A stretch of DNA of 64,000 nt. It comes from Brevibacterium oceani (GTDB taxonomy: Bacteria > Actinomycetota > Actinomycetes > Actinomycetales > Brevibacteriaceae). The DNA lies in NCBI RefSeq assembly GCF_013623835.1, contig NZ_JABKDE010000002.1:604198-668197 (forward strand), given 5' to 3'. The position numbers and the translations under genes were made by a program. Shown here one piece after another: positions 55,044 to 63,956 of the stretch. Within the stretch, counting starts at the first letter, position 1, and each line of letters opens with the position of its first letter. The notes under the pieces are model-generated. The model was not told where the DNA came from, searched no databases, and worked only from the letters and a program-made list of their open reading frames with translations.

Positions 55044-56036
55044 TCAGCGAGCGCGAAGAGCAAGTTGCCGGTACCGAGTGGGCGTGAGCCCAACGTACTT
55101 GCGGAACTGCTGGGCGGCGTGTCCGCGGCTGCGCCAACCGACCTCCCGCATCGCGGCCTCGATCGGCAGATCGGTCTCCCGCAACGACCTGGCCAGGTAC
55201 TCGGCACGCAGCATCGTCAGATACGCCAGCGGTGTCTTACCGTAGGCATCGGTGAACACCCGGCTCAGCTGCGACGGCGACAGATGCACTCGTTTGGCTA
55301 GAGCATCGAGGGTCCAGCGCTCCGCCGGTGCCCGATGGAGCAACTCAGCAGCACTACGCGCCTCGGCGCGCACCGGCTCGAAGCGGCGACTCCGTGGCAG
55401 CGTGGGCCGGATATGCGCACGCTGCGACGCCGATATCCGCACCGGGGAAGCTCTGATGTACGGAGCGACCACGTGCGCGATGTTGAACCACAGCGCCTGC
55501 ATTCGGTAGAAGTTCCGGGCGAAGTCACCGTCTGTACTCAGCGCTACCAGCTCATCCAGCCACGGTGTCAGCATCCCCATCCCGTTCTCGTCCAGCCGGA
55601 TAACCTGGGCGGGCTCGGTATACACGGCTGCGACGAACTGTTGAGCTGTCAACCGATCCGCGAGGACCGATGCATATTGCCAGTACACCTGGTCGACCAC
55701 GTAGTCGGAGTCGAGATAGACGGTGGTGACCGTGACGTGGTCCTCTGGTTCGCTACCGCAGAGAACGTTGGGCGCGAACAGCACGATGTCACCGACTCTG
55801 ACCGGACGAGTGCCAAACGCACTGTGCACGATGGCCGAGCCATCACGGACCGCTACCAACTTCACACAGTCGAATGCCTGGGGTTTCATTACACAACAGG
55901 CGGCGCGATTCTTTGCCACGATCGGTCGAAACTTTGTCGTGTCCCAGGGCCTGAGCCACACCTTTGCGCCTTCGCTTATACCGCTCTCCTTTCCGAGCTT
56001 GTCCGAAACGGCCGAGGTGCTATCGATGGTTGTCAT
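55044..56036 (-). CDS. AraC family regulator of the cargo cassette
   Basis: 330 residues: an N-terminal cupin-like effector domain (about 15-215) and a C-terminal double helix-turn-helix (WTLDALAKRVHLSPSQLSRV, AAMREVGWRSRGHAAQQFRK, then YVGLTPTRYRQL). It lies 50 bases downstream of the aldehyde dehydrogenase gene in the same direction, which makes it the likely activator of that operon. Ligand unknown. Confidence 0.9.
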   Translation of the reverse strand: MTTIDSTSAVSDKLGKESGISEGAKVWLRPWDTTKFRPIVAKNRAACCVMKPQAFDCVKLVAVRDGSAIVHSAFGTRPVRVGDIVLFAPNVLCGSEPEDHVTVTTVYLDSDYVVDQVYWQYASVLADRLTAQQFVAAVYTEPAQVIRLDENGMGMLTPWLDELVALSTDGDFARNFYRMQALWFNIAHVVAPYIRASPVRISASQRAHIRPTLPRSRRFEPVRAEARSAAELLHRAPAERWTLDALAKRVHLSPSQLSRVFTDAYGKTPLAYLTMLRAEYLARSLRETDLPIEAAMREVGWRSRGHAAQQFRKYVGLTPTRYRQLALRAR

Positions 56037-56086
56037 GACGTCATGCCCTGTCTTAGTTGCAGCGAGGGCGCTCTTGCTCTTGGGCG

Positions 56087-57688
56087 CTAGAAGTCCCTTC
56101 TTGCGCGGTTGGCCCGTGTCGCCGCGACGGCGACTTTGGTCAGGTTGGGCCAGGTCGGCTTGGTGAGGTAGCGGCTGTTGGCGATGAGGAGGCGGTCGAA
56201 GGCGACCCTGGTGGTCTGGAGGAAGTGGTTGGCGGCGATGAAGTCGTCGTAGAGGACGGCCTTCTCGACGTTCTCGTAGTTGAGTGCGTTTCCGAAGTTG
56301 CCTCGTCCGGAGACGAACTCCTTGCCCTCTTCGTTGCCTCCCCAGATCAGGTACGGGCTGCCGAAGATCATCGGTGGGACGGCGTTGACCGCGACTGCGC
56401 CGTAGGAGAGGTCGTTGATGGCGTGGTCGAACGCGGTCTGGTTGGCCTTGCGGGTGTCGTCGTCGATGATGACCATCGCGGCCAGGCTGCCGAGGAGCTG
56501 GTCGTTGCAGAACTCGACCGCGGCAGGCAGGAAGTCGGCCGCGTTCGCGGGGACGTCGAGTGGTACCTCGGTGTTGATGAGGCAGAAGGCTTCGTTGTTG
56601 GTCGCGAAGCTCTCGGGGGCGGCGCCGGTGATGAGGAGCGTGTCGCTGTGGGGGTACTTGCCGTCCTCGGCAGGCAGGACGTCGGCGTCGGGATGGGCGG
56701 CGAGGAAGCGCTCCGTGACCTCGTCGCTGCCGGGGTAGAACATGCTGACGGCCGGTGTGAGTTCGGTAAAGGCCTTGCGGACCGCGTCGAGGAACTCCTC
56801 ACGCTGCGGCCAGTGCCGCGAGGTGACGAGGGTCTGGGCGCGGCCGCAGATCGCGCCGCCGTTCATCTTGGCCTGGGAGGCGAACTGGACGGCGTGGTGC
56901 TCGATCTCCTTGGCAGTCCACGGTCGGTCGCCGGGAACCACGATGCTGGGGTTGTTGCCGCCGCACTCGGACACGAGGGGAGTGTCGGTTGCGTCCATGA
57001 TCGCTTCGGCGGTCTCGGTACCCCCGGTGAAGTAGATGGCGGTCAGCCCGTCCAACGTGGTCAGTACGCGGCTCTGGTCGACATCGCAGAACGCGAGGGC
57101 GCCGATGTCGACGAGTGGTGCGAAGATCTTCTGCCACACCGCGTCGGTGGCCACGTTCAAGCGGTGGGGCTTGTGGATGGCCGCCTTGTTCTCCCAGAAC
57201 AGCGCCTTCAGTGTCTCCAGTGAGGAGCTGTAGTTCCCGGCGCCGAGGACTGCGATCACGCCGGCCGGCTTGTCGAGGGGGTTGACCTGCCGCGGTGTTC
57301 CCTTCACGTGCAGGTGCCCGCGCTGGGCACCTCCGGCGATCCTGTCCTTCAACGTCTGTGGGAAAACCTCGACGTCGTATCGATCTCCGCCGAGGGGGGT
57401 GGTGCTCTTCGCGGTCAACATCGTGCCGGCTGCGATCGACTTGTAGAGATCGATGGTGGCGGCCACCACGCCGCCCATGGGACCGATGGTGCCGAACACG
57501 CCGTAGCCGTCGAGGTACTGCGGCTCGCCCACGATGTCGTTGCGCATCTGCTTGTCCGCAGCGCCGAGTTCCATCGCGTGGGTGAGCATGTTGTCCTGCA
57601 CCTGTTTGAGCAGTTCGAGCCGGTCGCTGATCGAGGTAGCGGCCCACTTCTCGGAGTTCAGGCTGTTGTAGGCGTCCTGCGCATTCAT
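56087..57688 (-). CDS. aldehyde dehydrogenase family protein
   Basis: Oxidises an aldehyde to the acid with NAD(P). 533 residues, starting MNAQDAYNSLNSEKWAA. Motifs: AVLGAGNYSSSLETLKAL (nucleotide-binding), FTGGTETAEAIMDATDTP, the catalytic Glu region VSECGGNNPSIV, and catalytic Cys in MNGGAICGRAQTLV. It is longer than classical enzymes (about 490) with extra residues near LINTEVPLDV. It is the last enzyme gene of the cargo operon before the AraC gene. ATG at 57688 follows ACGGAGAACGAC. Confidence 0.9.
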   Translation of the reverse strand: MNAQDAYNSLNSEKWAATSISDRLELLKQVQDNMLTHAMELGAADKQMRNDIVGEPQYLDGYGVFGTIGPMGGVVAATIDLYKSIAAGTMLTAKSTTPLGGDRYDVEVFPQTLKDRIAGGAQRGHLHVKGTPRQVNPLDKPAGVIAVLGAGNYSSSLETLKALFWENKAAIHKPHRLNVATDAVWQKIFAPLVDIGALAFCDVDQSRVLTTLDGLTAIYFTGGTETAEAIMDATDTPLVSECGGNNPSIVVPGDRPWTAKEIEHHAVQFASQAKMNGGAICGRAQTLVTSRHWPQREEFLDAVRKAFTELTPAVSMFYPGSDEVTERFLAAHPDADVLPAEDGKYPHSDTLLITGAAPESFATNNEAFCLINTEVPLDVPANAADFLPAAVEFCNDQLLGSLAAMVIIDDDTRKANQTAFDHAINDLSYGAVAVNAVPPMIFGSPYLIWGGNEEGKEFVSGRGNFGNALNYENVEKAVLYDDFIAANHFLQTTRVAFDRLLIANSRYLTKPTWPNLTKVAVAATRANRARRDF

Positions 57689-57764
57689 GTCGTTCTCCGT
57701 GTCGTCGTTGATGATGAGTTGCGCGGGAGAGGGTTTCGCCCCGCGCGTCTGTCGCTCGTGGGTG

Positions 57765-58718
57765 TCAGTGGAGGGCGGTGCGCAGGGTGTCCTGGGCAAG
57801 CTTGATCGCGGCGTTCGCAGCGTCGGTCGAACGCAGCGCGTTGAGCATCACGAAGTCGTGGATGATGCCGCCGAACCGCACCTGCGTCACCGGCACGCCC
57901 GCCTCGCGAAGCTTGGCCGCGTACGCCTCGCCCTCGTCGCGCAGCACGTCAGCCTCCGCGGTGATCACCAGCGCCGGCGGCAGTCCCTGGAGCTGCTCGG
58001 TGGTGGCGCGCAGCGGGGAGGCGTAGATCTCCTCACGCTGGGCGTCGTTCTCGGTGTACTGGTCCCAGAACCACTGCATCCCCGCGCGATAGAGGAAGTA
58101 GTGCTCGGCGAACTGGCGGTAGGAGCCGGTCTCGAAGTCGGCGTTGGTCACCGGGTAGAAGAGCACCTGGTGCTTGATGTCGACGTCCCCGCGCTCCTTG
58201 GCCATCAGGGTCAGGACGGCGGTCATGTTGCCCCCGACCGAGTCACCGGCGGCGGCGAAGCGGGTCGCGTCGAGGCCCTTCTCCGCACCGTGGGCGAAGA
58301 CCCACTGGGCCGCGGTGTAGTTCTGCTCGATCGCAGTGGGGTACTTGGCCTCGGGCGAGAGGTCGTACTCGGGGAAGACCACAGCGGCCCCGGCACCCAC
58401 GGCAAGCTCGCGAACCAGGCGGTCGTGGGTGTGCGCGTTGCCGAACACCCACCCAGCGCCGTGGATGTAGAAGACCACGGGCAGGGTGCCGGTCGCACCG
58501 GCGGGCCTGACGATGCGGACGCGAACTTCGCCGGTGGGACCGCCCTCGACCGTGATCCACTCCTCGTCGATGTCCGGCTTGTCGATCTCACTGGACTGGA
58601 CCTCGTCGACGGTCGCGCGACCCTCTTCGGGGGGCAGCTGGAACAGGAACGGCGGGCTGTCGGTGTCCTTGGCGAACTGCACTGCCTCGGGCTCCAGTTC
58701 GGGCTTGATCTCACTCAT
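57765..58718 (-). CDS. alpha/beta hydrolase, HSL-type esterase
   Basis: 317 residues. Oxyanion motif YIHGAGWVFGN (HGGGW variant with Ala), nucleophile GDSVGGNMTAVL (Ser about residue 165), catalytic Asp in EADVLRDEGE and His in GIIHDFVM. This is the hormone-sensitive-lipase group (family IV) of small carboxylesterases. Product alcohols or acids could feed the neighbouring dehydrogenases. Same strand as, and between, the DJ-1 and aldehyde dehydrogenase genes. Confidence 0.92.
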   Translation of the reverse strand: MSEIKPELEPEAVQFAKDTDSPPFLFQLPPEEGRATVDEVQSSEIDKPDIDEEWITVEGGPTGEVRVRIVRPAGATGTLPVVFYIHGAGWVFGNAHTHDRLVRELAVGAGAAVVFPEYDLSPEAKYPTAIEQNYTAAQWVFAHGAEKGLDATRFAAAGDSVGGNMTAVLTLMAKERGDVDIKHQVLFYPVTNADFETGSYRQFAEHYFLYRAGMQWFWDQYTENDAQREEIYASPLRATTEQLQGLPPALVITAEADVLRDEGEAYAAKLREAGVPVTQVRFGGIIHDFVMLNALRSTDAANAAIKLAQDTLRTALH

Positions 58719-58787
58719 CGTGCGTCTCCTTCGTCATGGTCGATGTACGGCGTCTTGGTCTGTCAGTGGGTCGCTCTCAGGCGGATG

Positions 58788-59825
58788 TCATGCGCGCTCC
58801 GTGCGCGACCGGGACACGGTTGCGCGGTCGCCCAGAATCTCGACCAGGCGGGCTGCCTGAGCATCGACGGCCTGGGGTCCATTCCCGGTGAGCACGTCGT
58901 GCTCGGCATCCCAGATCACCTTCACCGCGGTCGGGTTGAGGTTGAGGTTGACGTCGTAGCCGGCCTCCTTGAGGGCGACGTCGACGTAGTAGGTGAGCCG
59001 GGTCTTCTGACCGGGCACCTTCGGGTACTGCGAGGCGAGCATGAACCTCTCGCCCCACCTGGGCACGGTCGTGATGCTGGCGCCCTTGAACTCGTGGTCC
59101 TCACTGACCTGAACCGTTCCGTCCGCGCCGACCCGGTAGCGGCCGGAGGTCAGCGCGATCGGTGCGTGACAGATCAGCGAAATGGGCACGTCGGCCTCAC
59201 GAAGGGTGTGAAGCAGCTCGCCCATCAGCGGGTTGTCGTGGAAATCGACCATCGGGGCGTGCCCGCCGGGCATATGTACGAAGTCGAAGTCGGCCAGGGC
59301 GAACTCGTCGCTGGGGTCACGATCCATGGCGAGCAGCTGCTCGATCGAGTGGTACCTCTCCTCTGGTACTTCCTTGAAGCTCGCGAGAACCCCGGCGCGA
59401 ATGGATACCGCCTCACGATCGGTCTTGGGCAGTGGCTCGGAGACCGGGAGTCGTCCGAGGTGCCGGCGGGCGAGGGCCAGCTCGGCTTCGCGCCGCTTGA
59501 GAAGCTCGGGGTTCTTCTCCCGCAGTCGCTCGGGGCTGAGCTTCTCGGCGTCGGTCTGGATCGTGTGGCGTGCCGTGGCCGGCCCGAGGTCGCCGGCGGC
59601 GTGGAAGTTCAGCGCAAGCCCGTTGATGTCCAGCTGGGGAACCTCCCCGTCAGGGGTGGCGAGGATGAAGTCGTGGGTCTCTTCGAACTGGGCCATCACG
59701 GCGGCAAGCTCGACGAGGAAGAACCCGGTCGAGATCCCGGGATGGTCCGCGGGCTCGGTCAGTGGCAGGCGTTTGGCGGAGGAGAGGACTATCAGCGCCT
59801 TCGGGCGCTCAGTGCGGGGTGCCAT
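58788..59825 (-). CDS. long DJ-1/PfpI (Hsp31-like) protein
   Basis: 345 residues of the class I glutamine-amidotransferase-like DJ-1/PfpI superfamily. Start KALIVLSSAKRLPLTEPADHP, then HMPGGHAPMVDF and the nucleophile-elbow Cys in LICHAPIALTSG. It is longer than usual (180-280 residues) because of an insertion of about 100 residues after LATPDGEVPQLDI (to about ERYHSIEQ). Related proteins act as chaperones or glyoxalase III/deglycases on reactive carbonyls; which applies here is inferred from the neighbours. Confidence 0.85.
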   Translation of the reverse strand: MAPRTERPKALIVLSSAKRLPLTEPADHPGISTGFFLVELAAVMAQFEETHDFILATPDGEVPQLDINGLALNFHAAGDLGPATARHTIQTDAEKLSPERLREKNPELLKRREAELALARRHLGRLPVSEPLPKTDREAVSIRAGVLASFKEVPEERYHSIEQLLAMDRDPSDEFALADFDFVHMPGGHAPMVDFHDNPLMGELLHTLREADVPISLICHAPIALTSGRYRVGADGTVQVSEDHEFKGASITTVPRWGERFMLASQYPKVPGQKTRLTYYVDVALKEAGYDVNLNLNPTAVKVIWDAEHDVLTGNGPQAVDAQAARLVEILGDRATVSRSRTERA

Positions 59826-59862
59826 GGCGTTTCCTTAGAAGGGTTCTCGTGGTGGTTGGTGC

Positions 59863-60699
59863 TCAGGCGGGCACGCCCGAGGCGCGCTTGATCAGGGCGT
59901 CGAACGCGCGGTCCGGAAGCACCCGGCTGAGCCACACCATCGGGCGAGCCCCGAAACCGATCCGGTAGCGCGTGCGTGGCCGACGCGCCGTCGCCGCCTT
60001 CGTCACCGCGTTGGCGACCACGGTCGGGGGACTGGTCATCCGCGCACCCGGCTGTGAGCTGCTGTCGAGGGATGCGGCCATCGCGTTGGCCTGTTCGGCG
60101 TAGGGGCCATGGCCGGAGGTCGCACGAAGCTTGTCCGCAGCGATGCTGCCCCAGTCGGTCTGGATCGATCCCGGCTCGATGAGGACGACATTGATGCCGA
60201 AGCGCTTGAGTTCAAGGCGTATGGCGTCGCTGAGGCCCTCGACGGCGTACTTGCTGGCGTGGTACCAGGCGCCCATGGGTGTGGCGAAGCGACCGCCCAT
60301 CGAACTGATGTTGATGACCGTGCCGTTGCGCTGGGCGCGCATCGTCGGCAGCACCAGCTGGGTGAGCCGTGCCAGGCCAAGGACGTTGACGTCCAGCTGG
60401 GCCTGCGCCTCGCCCAAGGGGACCTCTTCGAGTGCTCCGTAGGAGCCGTAGCCCGCGTTGTTGACCAGCACGTCGATACGCCCTTCCGCGGCGAGGATGG
60501 TGCGAACGGCGTCCGAGGTGGACGCTTCGTCGGTCACGTCGAGGGCGATGGTGCGCACGCCTGCTTCGCGCAGGGATGCCATTCGCTCGGTGCGACGAGC
60601 GGCGGCATACACGATGAATCCCGCCTTCTGGAGTCGCAGCGCGGTGACCTCGCCGATCCCGGATGAGCCCCCGGTGACGAGGGCGATCTTCTGGCTCAT
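59863..60699 (-). CDS. short-chain dehydrogenase/reductase
   Basis: 278 residues, NAD(P)-dependent. The cofactor motif TGGSSGIGEVTALRL, NNAGYGS and the catalytic Tyr-Lys pair in WYHASKYAVEGLSD are clear, with Ser in INISSMGG. Substrate unknown; likely a carbonyl or alcohol. First gene of the cargo operon, divergent from the TetR gene, so it sits directly behind the triple operator. Confidence 0.93.
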   Translation of the reverse strand: MSQKIALVTGGSSGIGEVTALRLQKAGFIVYAAARRTERMASLREAGVRTIALDVTDEASTSDAVRTILAAEGRIDVLVNNAGYGSYGALEEVPLGEAQAQLDVNVLGLARLTQLVLPTMRAQRNGTVINISSMGGRFATPMGAWYHASKYAVEGLSDAIRLELKRFGINVVLIEPGSIQTDWGSIAADKLRATSGHGPYAEQANAMAASLDSSSQPGARMTSPPTVVANAVTKAATARRPRTRYRIGFGARPMVWLSRVLPDRAFDALIKRASGVPA

Positions 60700-60750
60700 G
60701 TCTTGTTCCCCTTGCTCCTTGGCTGAGTCGGTCTCGATGCGGACCTAACG

Positions 60751-60807
60751 GACCGCAGGTCTGTAATTTAACAGACCGACGGTCTAGAAACAAGAGACCT
60801 GCAGTCT
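60751..60807. promoter_or_regulatory. triple palindromic operator between SDR operon and TetR gene
   Basis: Three copies of AGACC-n3-GGTCT-type palindromes: GACCGCAGGTC (60751-60761), AGACCGACGGTCT (60773-60785), AGACCTGCAGTCT (60795-60807). Outer ACA/TGT bases extend several of them (ACAGACC ... GGTCTGT). Centres are 23 and 22 bases apart, two helix turns, so the same face is bound. A TAAGAT -10 box of the TetR gene (60809-60814) abuts the third site, and AT-rich DNA between sites 1 and 2 can hold the -10 of the SDR operon. Confidence 0.75.
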
Positions 60808-60820
60808 GTAAGATGTTCGG

Positions 60821-61504
60821 GTGAGCACCTTCCAACGCGCCAGGAGCGAGGAGCAGCGCGAGATCAGGCGCCAGGCGATCCTGGAGACGACCGCGGCGAT
60901 GCTGAGCGAGATGCCGCTATCGCAGATCAGCCTCAACGAGCTGAGCCGTCGCGTCGGCCTTGCCAAGTCCAACGTCCTTCGCTACTTCGAGTCGCGGGAG
61001 GCCATCCTCTTGGAGCTTCTCTCGCTGCTCGCCCGGGACTTCCTGACCGACGTCATGCAGCAGTTGCCCGATACCCTCGACAAGGACGAGCCCCCCCGGG
61101 CCAGGTCCGAAGCGGTCGCATCCGCGCTCGCCGCCTCGTTCGCGACCCACTCGATGCTGTGCGAACTGCTTAGTGCCCAGGCCGGTGTCCTCGAACACAA
61201 CGTTTCGAGTGAAGCCGCTGCCAGGTACAAGCGCGGCGCCCGCGACAGCGTCGGCGGCTTCGCCACGCTCCTTCGCGAGATGCTTCCCGAGCTCAGCGAC
61301 CAAGATGCCGCCGAAGCCGCTAGCACCATCGTCGTCCTCGTCGGCGCCATCTGGACCCACACTCACCCCGCCGACGCGCTCCGAGAGGCCTACGACGCGG
61401 ACCCGTCCCTGGAGTTCCTAGCCGCCGGATTCCCGGGCGCACTCGAACGGGCGATCGCAGTATTCCTTCTCGGACTCATCGCCACGCACTCGACCGGCGC
61501 GTAG
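60821..61504 (+). CDS. TetR family repressor of the cargo operon
   Basis: 227 residues. N-terminal helix-turn-helix (PLSQISLNELSRRVGLAKSN, then VLRYFESREAILLEL) and a helical ligand domain. GTG at 60821 lies six bases after TAAGAT, with no ribosome site, so the mRNA is probably leaderless. The position next to the triple operator makes it the probable repressor of itself and of the divergent SDR operon. Confidence 0.92.
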   Translation: MSTFQRARSEEQREIRRQAILETTAAMLSEMPLSQISLNELSRRVGLAKSNVLRYFESREAILLELLSLLARDFLTDVMQQLPDTLDKDEPPRARSEAVASALAASFATHSMLCELLSAQAGVLEHNVSSEAAARYKRGARDSVGGFATLLREMLPELSDQDAAEAASTIVVLVGAIWTHTHPADALREAYDADPSLEFLAAGFPGALERAIAVFLLGLIATHSTGA

Positions 61505-61581
61505 GAGTAGCGAGTGTGAGCCCGTAGCCACCTGGCGAGCGCGACCATCAAACTCGGCCCACGCGTCTTGCAGATCAAGGC

Positions 61582-61597
61582 GTCAACCAAAGTTGAC
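61582..61597. other. candidate oriT hairpin upstream of the relaxase gene
   Basis: GTCAAC-CAAA-GTTGAC, a perfect 6-bp inverted repeat, in the 150-base gap before the MobF relaxase. Relaxases of this type bind such a hairpin beside the nic site. There is no direct proof; a terminator for the TetR gene is the alternative. Confidence 0.3.
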
Positions 61598-61655
61598 AGC
61601 GTGTTGGCGCGGGTCGGCGCCTGCTCACCTGACCGTCGAAAGGCGGTGGCGCCCG

Positions 61656-63956
61656 GTGACGGTTTCGATGCGCGTGATGAGCGCGGGTGACGGCTACAAG
61701 TACCTGCTGCGCACCGTCGCGGCCGCAGACGGCGACCGCGAGCTGTCCACGCCTCTCACGAGGTACTACGTGGAGGCGGGAACACCACCGGGCCAGTGGC
61801 TCGGGTCCGGTGTCGCCGCGATCGGCAAGGGGCAGCTCGCCGCTGGGGATCGGGTGTCGGAGGCCCAGCTCCAGCTTTTGATGGGCATGGGCCGTGACCA
61901 GATCACCGGCGACCCGCTCGGTCGCGCGTTCCCCGCCTACCAGTCGGTGGCGGAGCGGATCGAGGCTCGGATCGCCGACCTGGACCCCGACCTGAGCCCT
62001 GGCGCGAAGGGCGACGCGGTCGCGCAGATCGAGGCCGAGGAAACCGAGCGCGGCAAGCGCCGAGCGGTGGCCGGGTTCGACTTCACCTTCTCGATCCCGA
62101 AGTCTGCCTCAGCGTTGTGGGCGGTCGCGGACGCGGGCATGCAGGCGCTCATCGGTGAAGCGCATCATCGGGCGGTTGCGGAGGTGGTTGCGTTCATGGA
62201 GCGCGAGGTTGTAGCCACCCGCGCGGGTGCAACCGCCGGTGACGGTGCTGTTGCACAGGTCGATGTCACCGGGCTGGTGGCGACGGCGTTCGATCACTTC
62301 GACTCCCGCGCCGGCGACCCTCACCTGCACACCCACGTCGTCATCTCCAACAAGGTTCAGACCGCGTTCGACGGCAAGTGGCGATCGCTCGATGGGCGGC
62401 CGATGCACGCCGCCGTGGTCGCGCTGTCGGAGCTGCATGAGGCGGTGTTCGCCGACCACATGACCCGCACCTTCGGCGTGGAATGGGAGGCGCGCGACAT
62501 GGGCCGGGACCGCAACCCGGCATGGGCGATCAGCACTGTGCCGGAGGAGCTGGTGGCCGAGTTCTCCACCCGTGCCCGGCACATCGACGCCGAGAAGAAC
62601 AGACTCATCGCCGAGTACGTCGCCCGGCACGGCCGCCAGCCCTCCACCGCAACCGTCATCAAGCTCCGCGCCCAAGCCACCCTCGCCACACGTCCCGAGA
62701 AGGAGGTCCGGTCGCTGGCCGACCTCACCGCCGAGTGGCGCACCCGCGCGAGCGGGGTGCTCGGGCAGGACGCCACTGGCTGGGCACGTGCGGTGACGGA
62801 CTACCACAAGGCGCTGCTGCTGCGCGCCGACGACGTACCGCTCGATGCCATCGGCGAACTCGGGCAGGCAGTGGTCGGCGTCGTGGGTGAGAAGCGGTCG
62901 ACGTGGCGGCGGTGGAACCTGATGGCCGAGGCATCTCGGCAGACGATGGGCTGGCGCTTCGCCACCACGCACGAACGGGAAGCCGTGGTGGGGATGATCG
63001 CCGACGCCGCCGAAGCCGCCTCGCTCCGGTTGACAACGCCCGACCTCGCCACCAGCCCGGCCGCGTTCCGGCGGGTGGACGGCACCAGCGTGTTCCGGCC
63101 CAAGCACTCGACCGTGTTCTCCTCCGAGCTGCTGCTCGCGGCCGAGGACCGGCTGCTCGACCGCTCCCGCACCCTGACCGCGCCCACCGTCCCGGTGGCG
63201 ACGGTGGAGAAGATCACCGCCCGTCCCGATGCCGAGGGGCGGATGCTCGGCGAGGACCAGGCCGACGCGCTCATGAAGATCGCCGTCTCCAAACGCGTCC
63301 TCGATGTGCTCGTCGGGCCTGCCGGTGCCGGGAAGACCACAGCCATGAACGCGCTGCGCCGCGCGTGGGAGACCGAGCACGGCGCCGAGTCCGTCGTCGG
63401 GCTCGCACCGTCTGCCGTGGCCGCGCAGGTGCTCGCAGACGACCTGGGAATCGCTACAGAGAACACGGCGAAGTGGTGGCAGAACCACCTCGTCCGCGGC
63501 GAGGACTTCAAGGCGGGCCAACTCGTCATCATCGACGAAGCCTCCCTCGCCGGCACCCTCTCGTTGGACCGCATCACGCACCTGGCCGAACGGGCCGGGG
63601 CGAAGGTGCTTCTGGTGGGCGACTTCGCCCAGCTCCAGTCCGTCGACGCCGGCGGCGCCTTCGGGCTCGTCATGGGTGATCGTGACGATGCGCCCGAGCT
63701 GGTCGACGTGCACCGGTTCACCAACGAGTGGGAGAAGACCGCCTCCCTCGCCCTCCGTCACGGCCGCACGCAGGTCATCGACACCTACCTTGACCACGAC
63801 CGCATCCGCGACGGTGACGCCGATGCGATGACCGACGCCGCCTACACCGCTTGGCGCGCCGACCGGGAGCACGGGTTGATGTCAAGCCCCGGGTTTCGTA
63901 GAGGCTCCTTTTCTTGGTTTCCTAAGCAGCCGCGGACTCTGTCGCGGACTGGTTGA
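61656..63956 (+). pseudogene. traA: MobF relaxase-helicase (TraA/TrwC-like), truncated by an insertion sequence
   Basis: Nicks and unwinds the element DNA for transfer. The first about 741 residues are native: start TVSMRVMSAGDGYKYLLRT, catalytic tyrosines in LTRYYVEAGTPPGQWLG (residues 37-38), the metal-binding three-His motif GDPHLHTHVV (about 222-228) and the helicase Walker A GPAGAGKTT (about 554-562). After AWRADREHGL the frame enters IS sequence and ends 25 residues later, so the rest of the RecD/TraA helicase is lost. Family members exceed 1000 residues. GTG at 61656 is the chosen start; no strong ribosome site is seen. Confidence 0.88.

Noticed and set aside
61656..63872. Long antisense open frames opposite the relaxase gene
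   Set aside because: The relaxase motifs are in the plus-strand frame; the antisense translation shows no motif.
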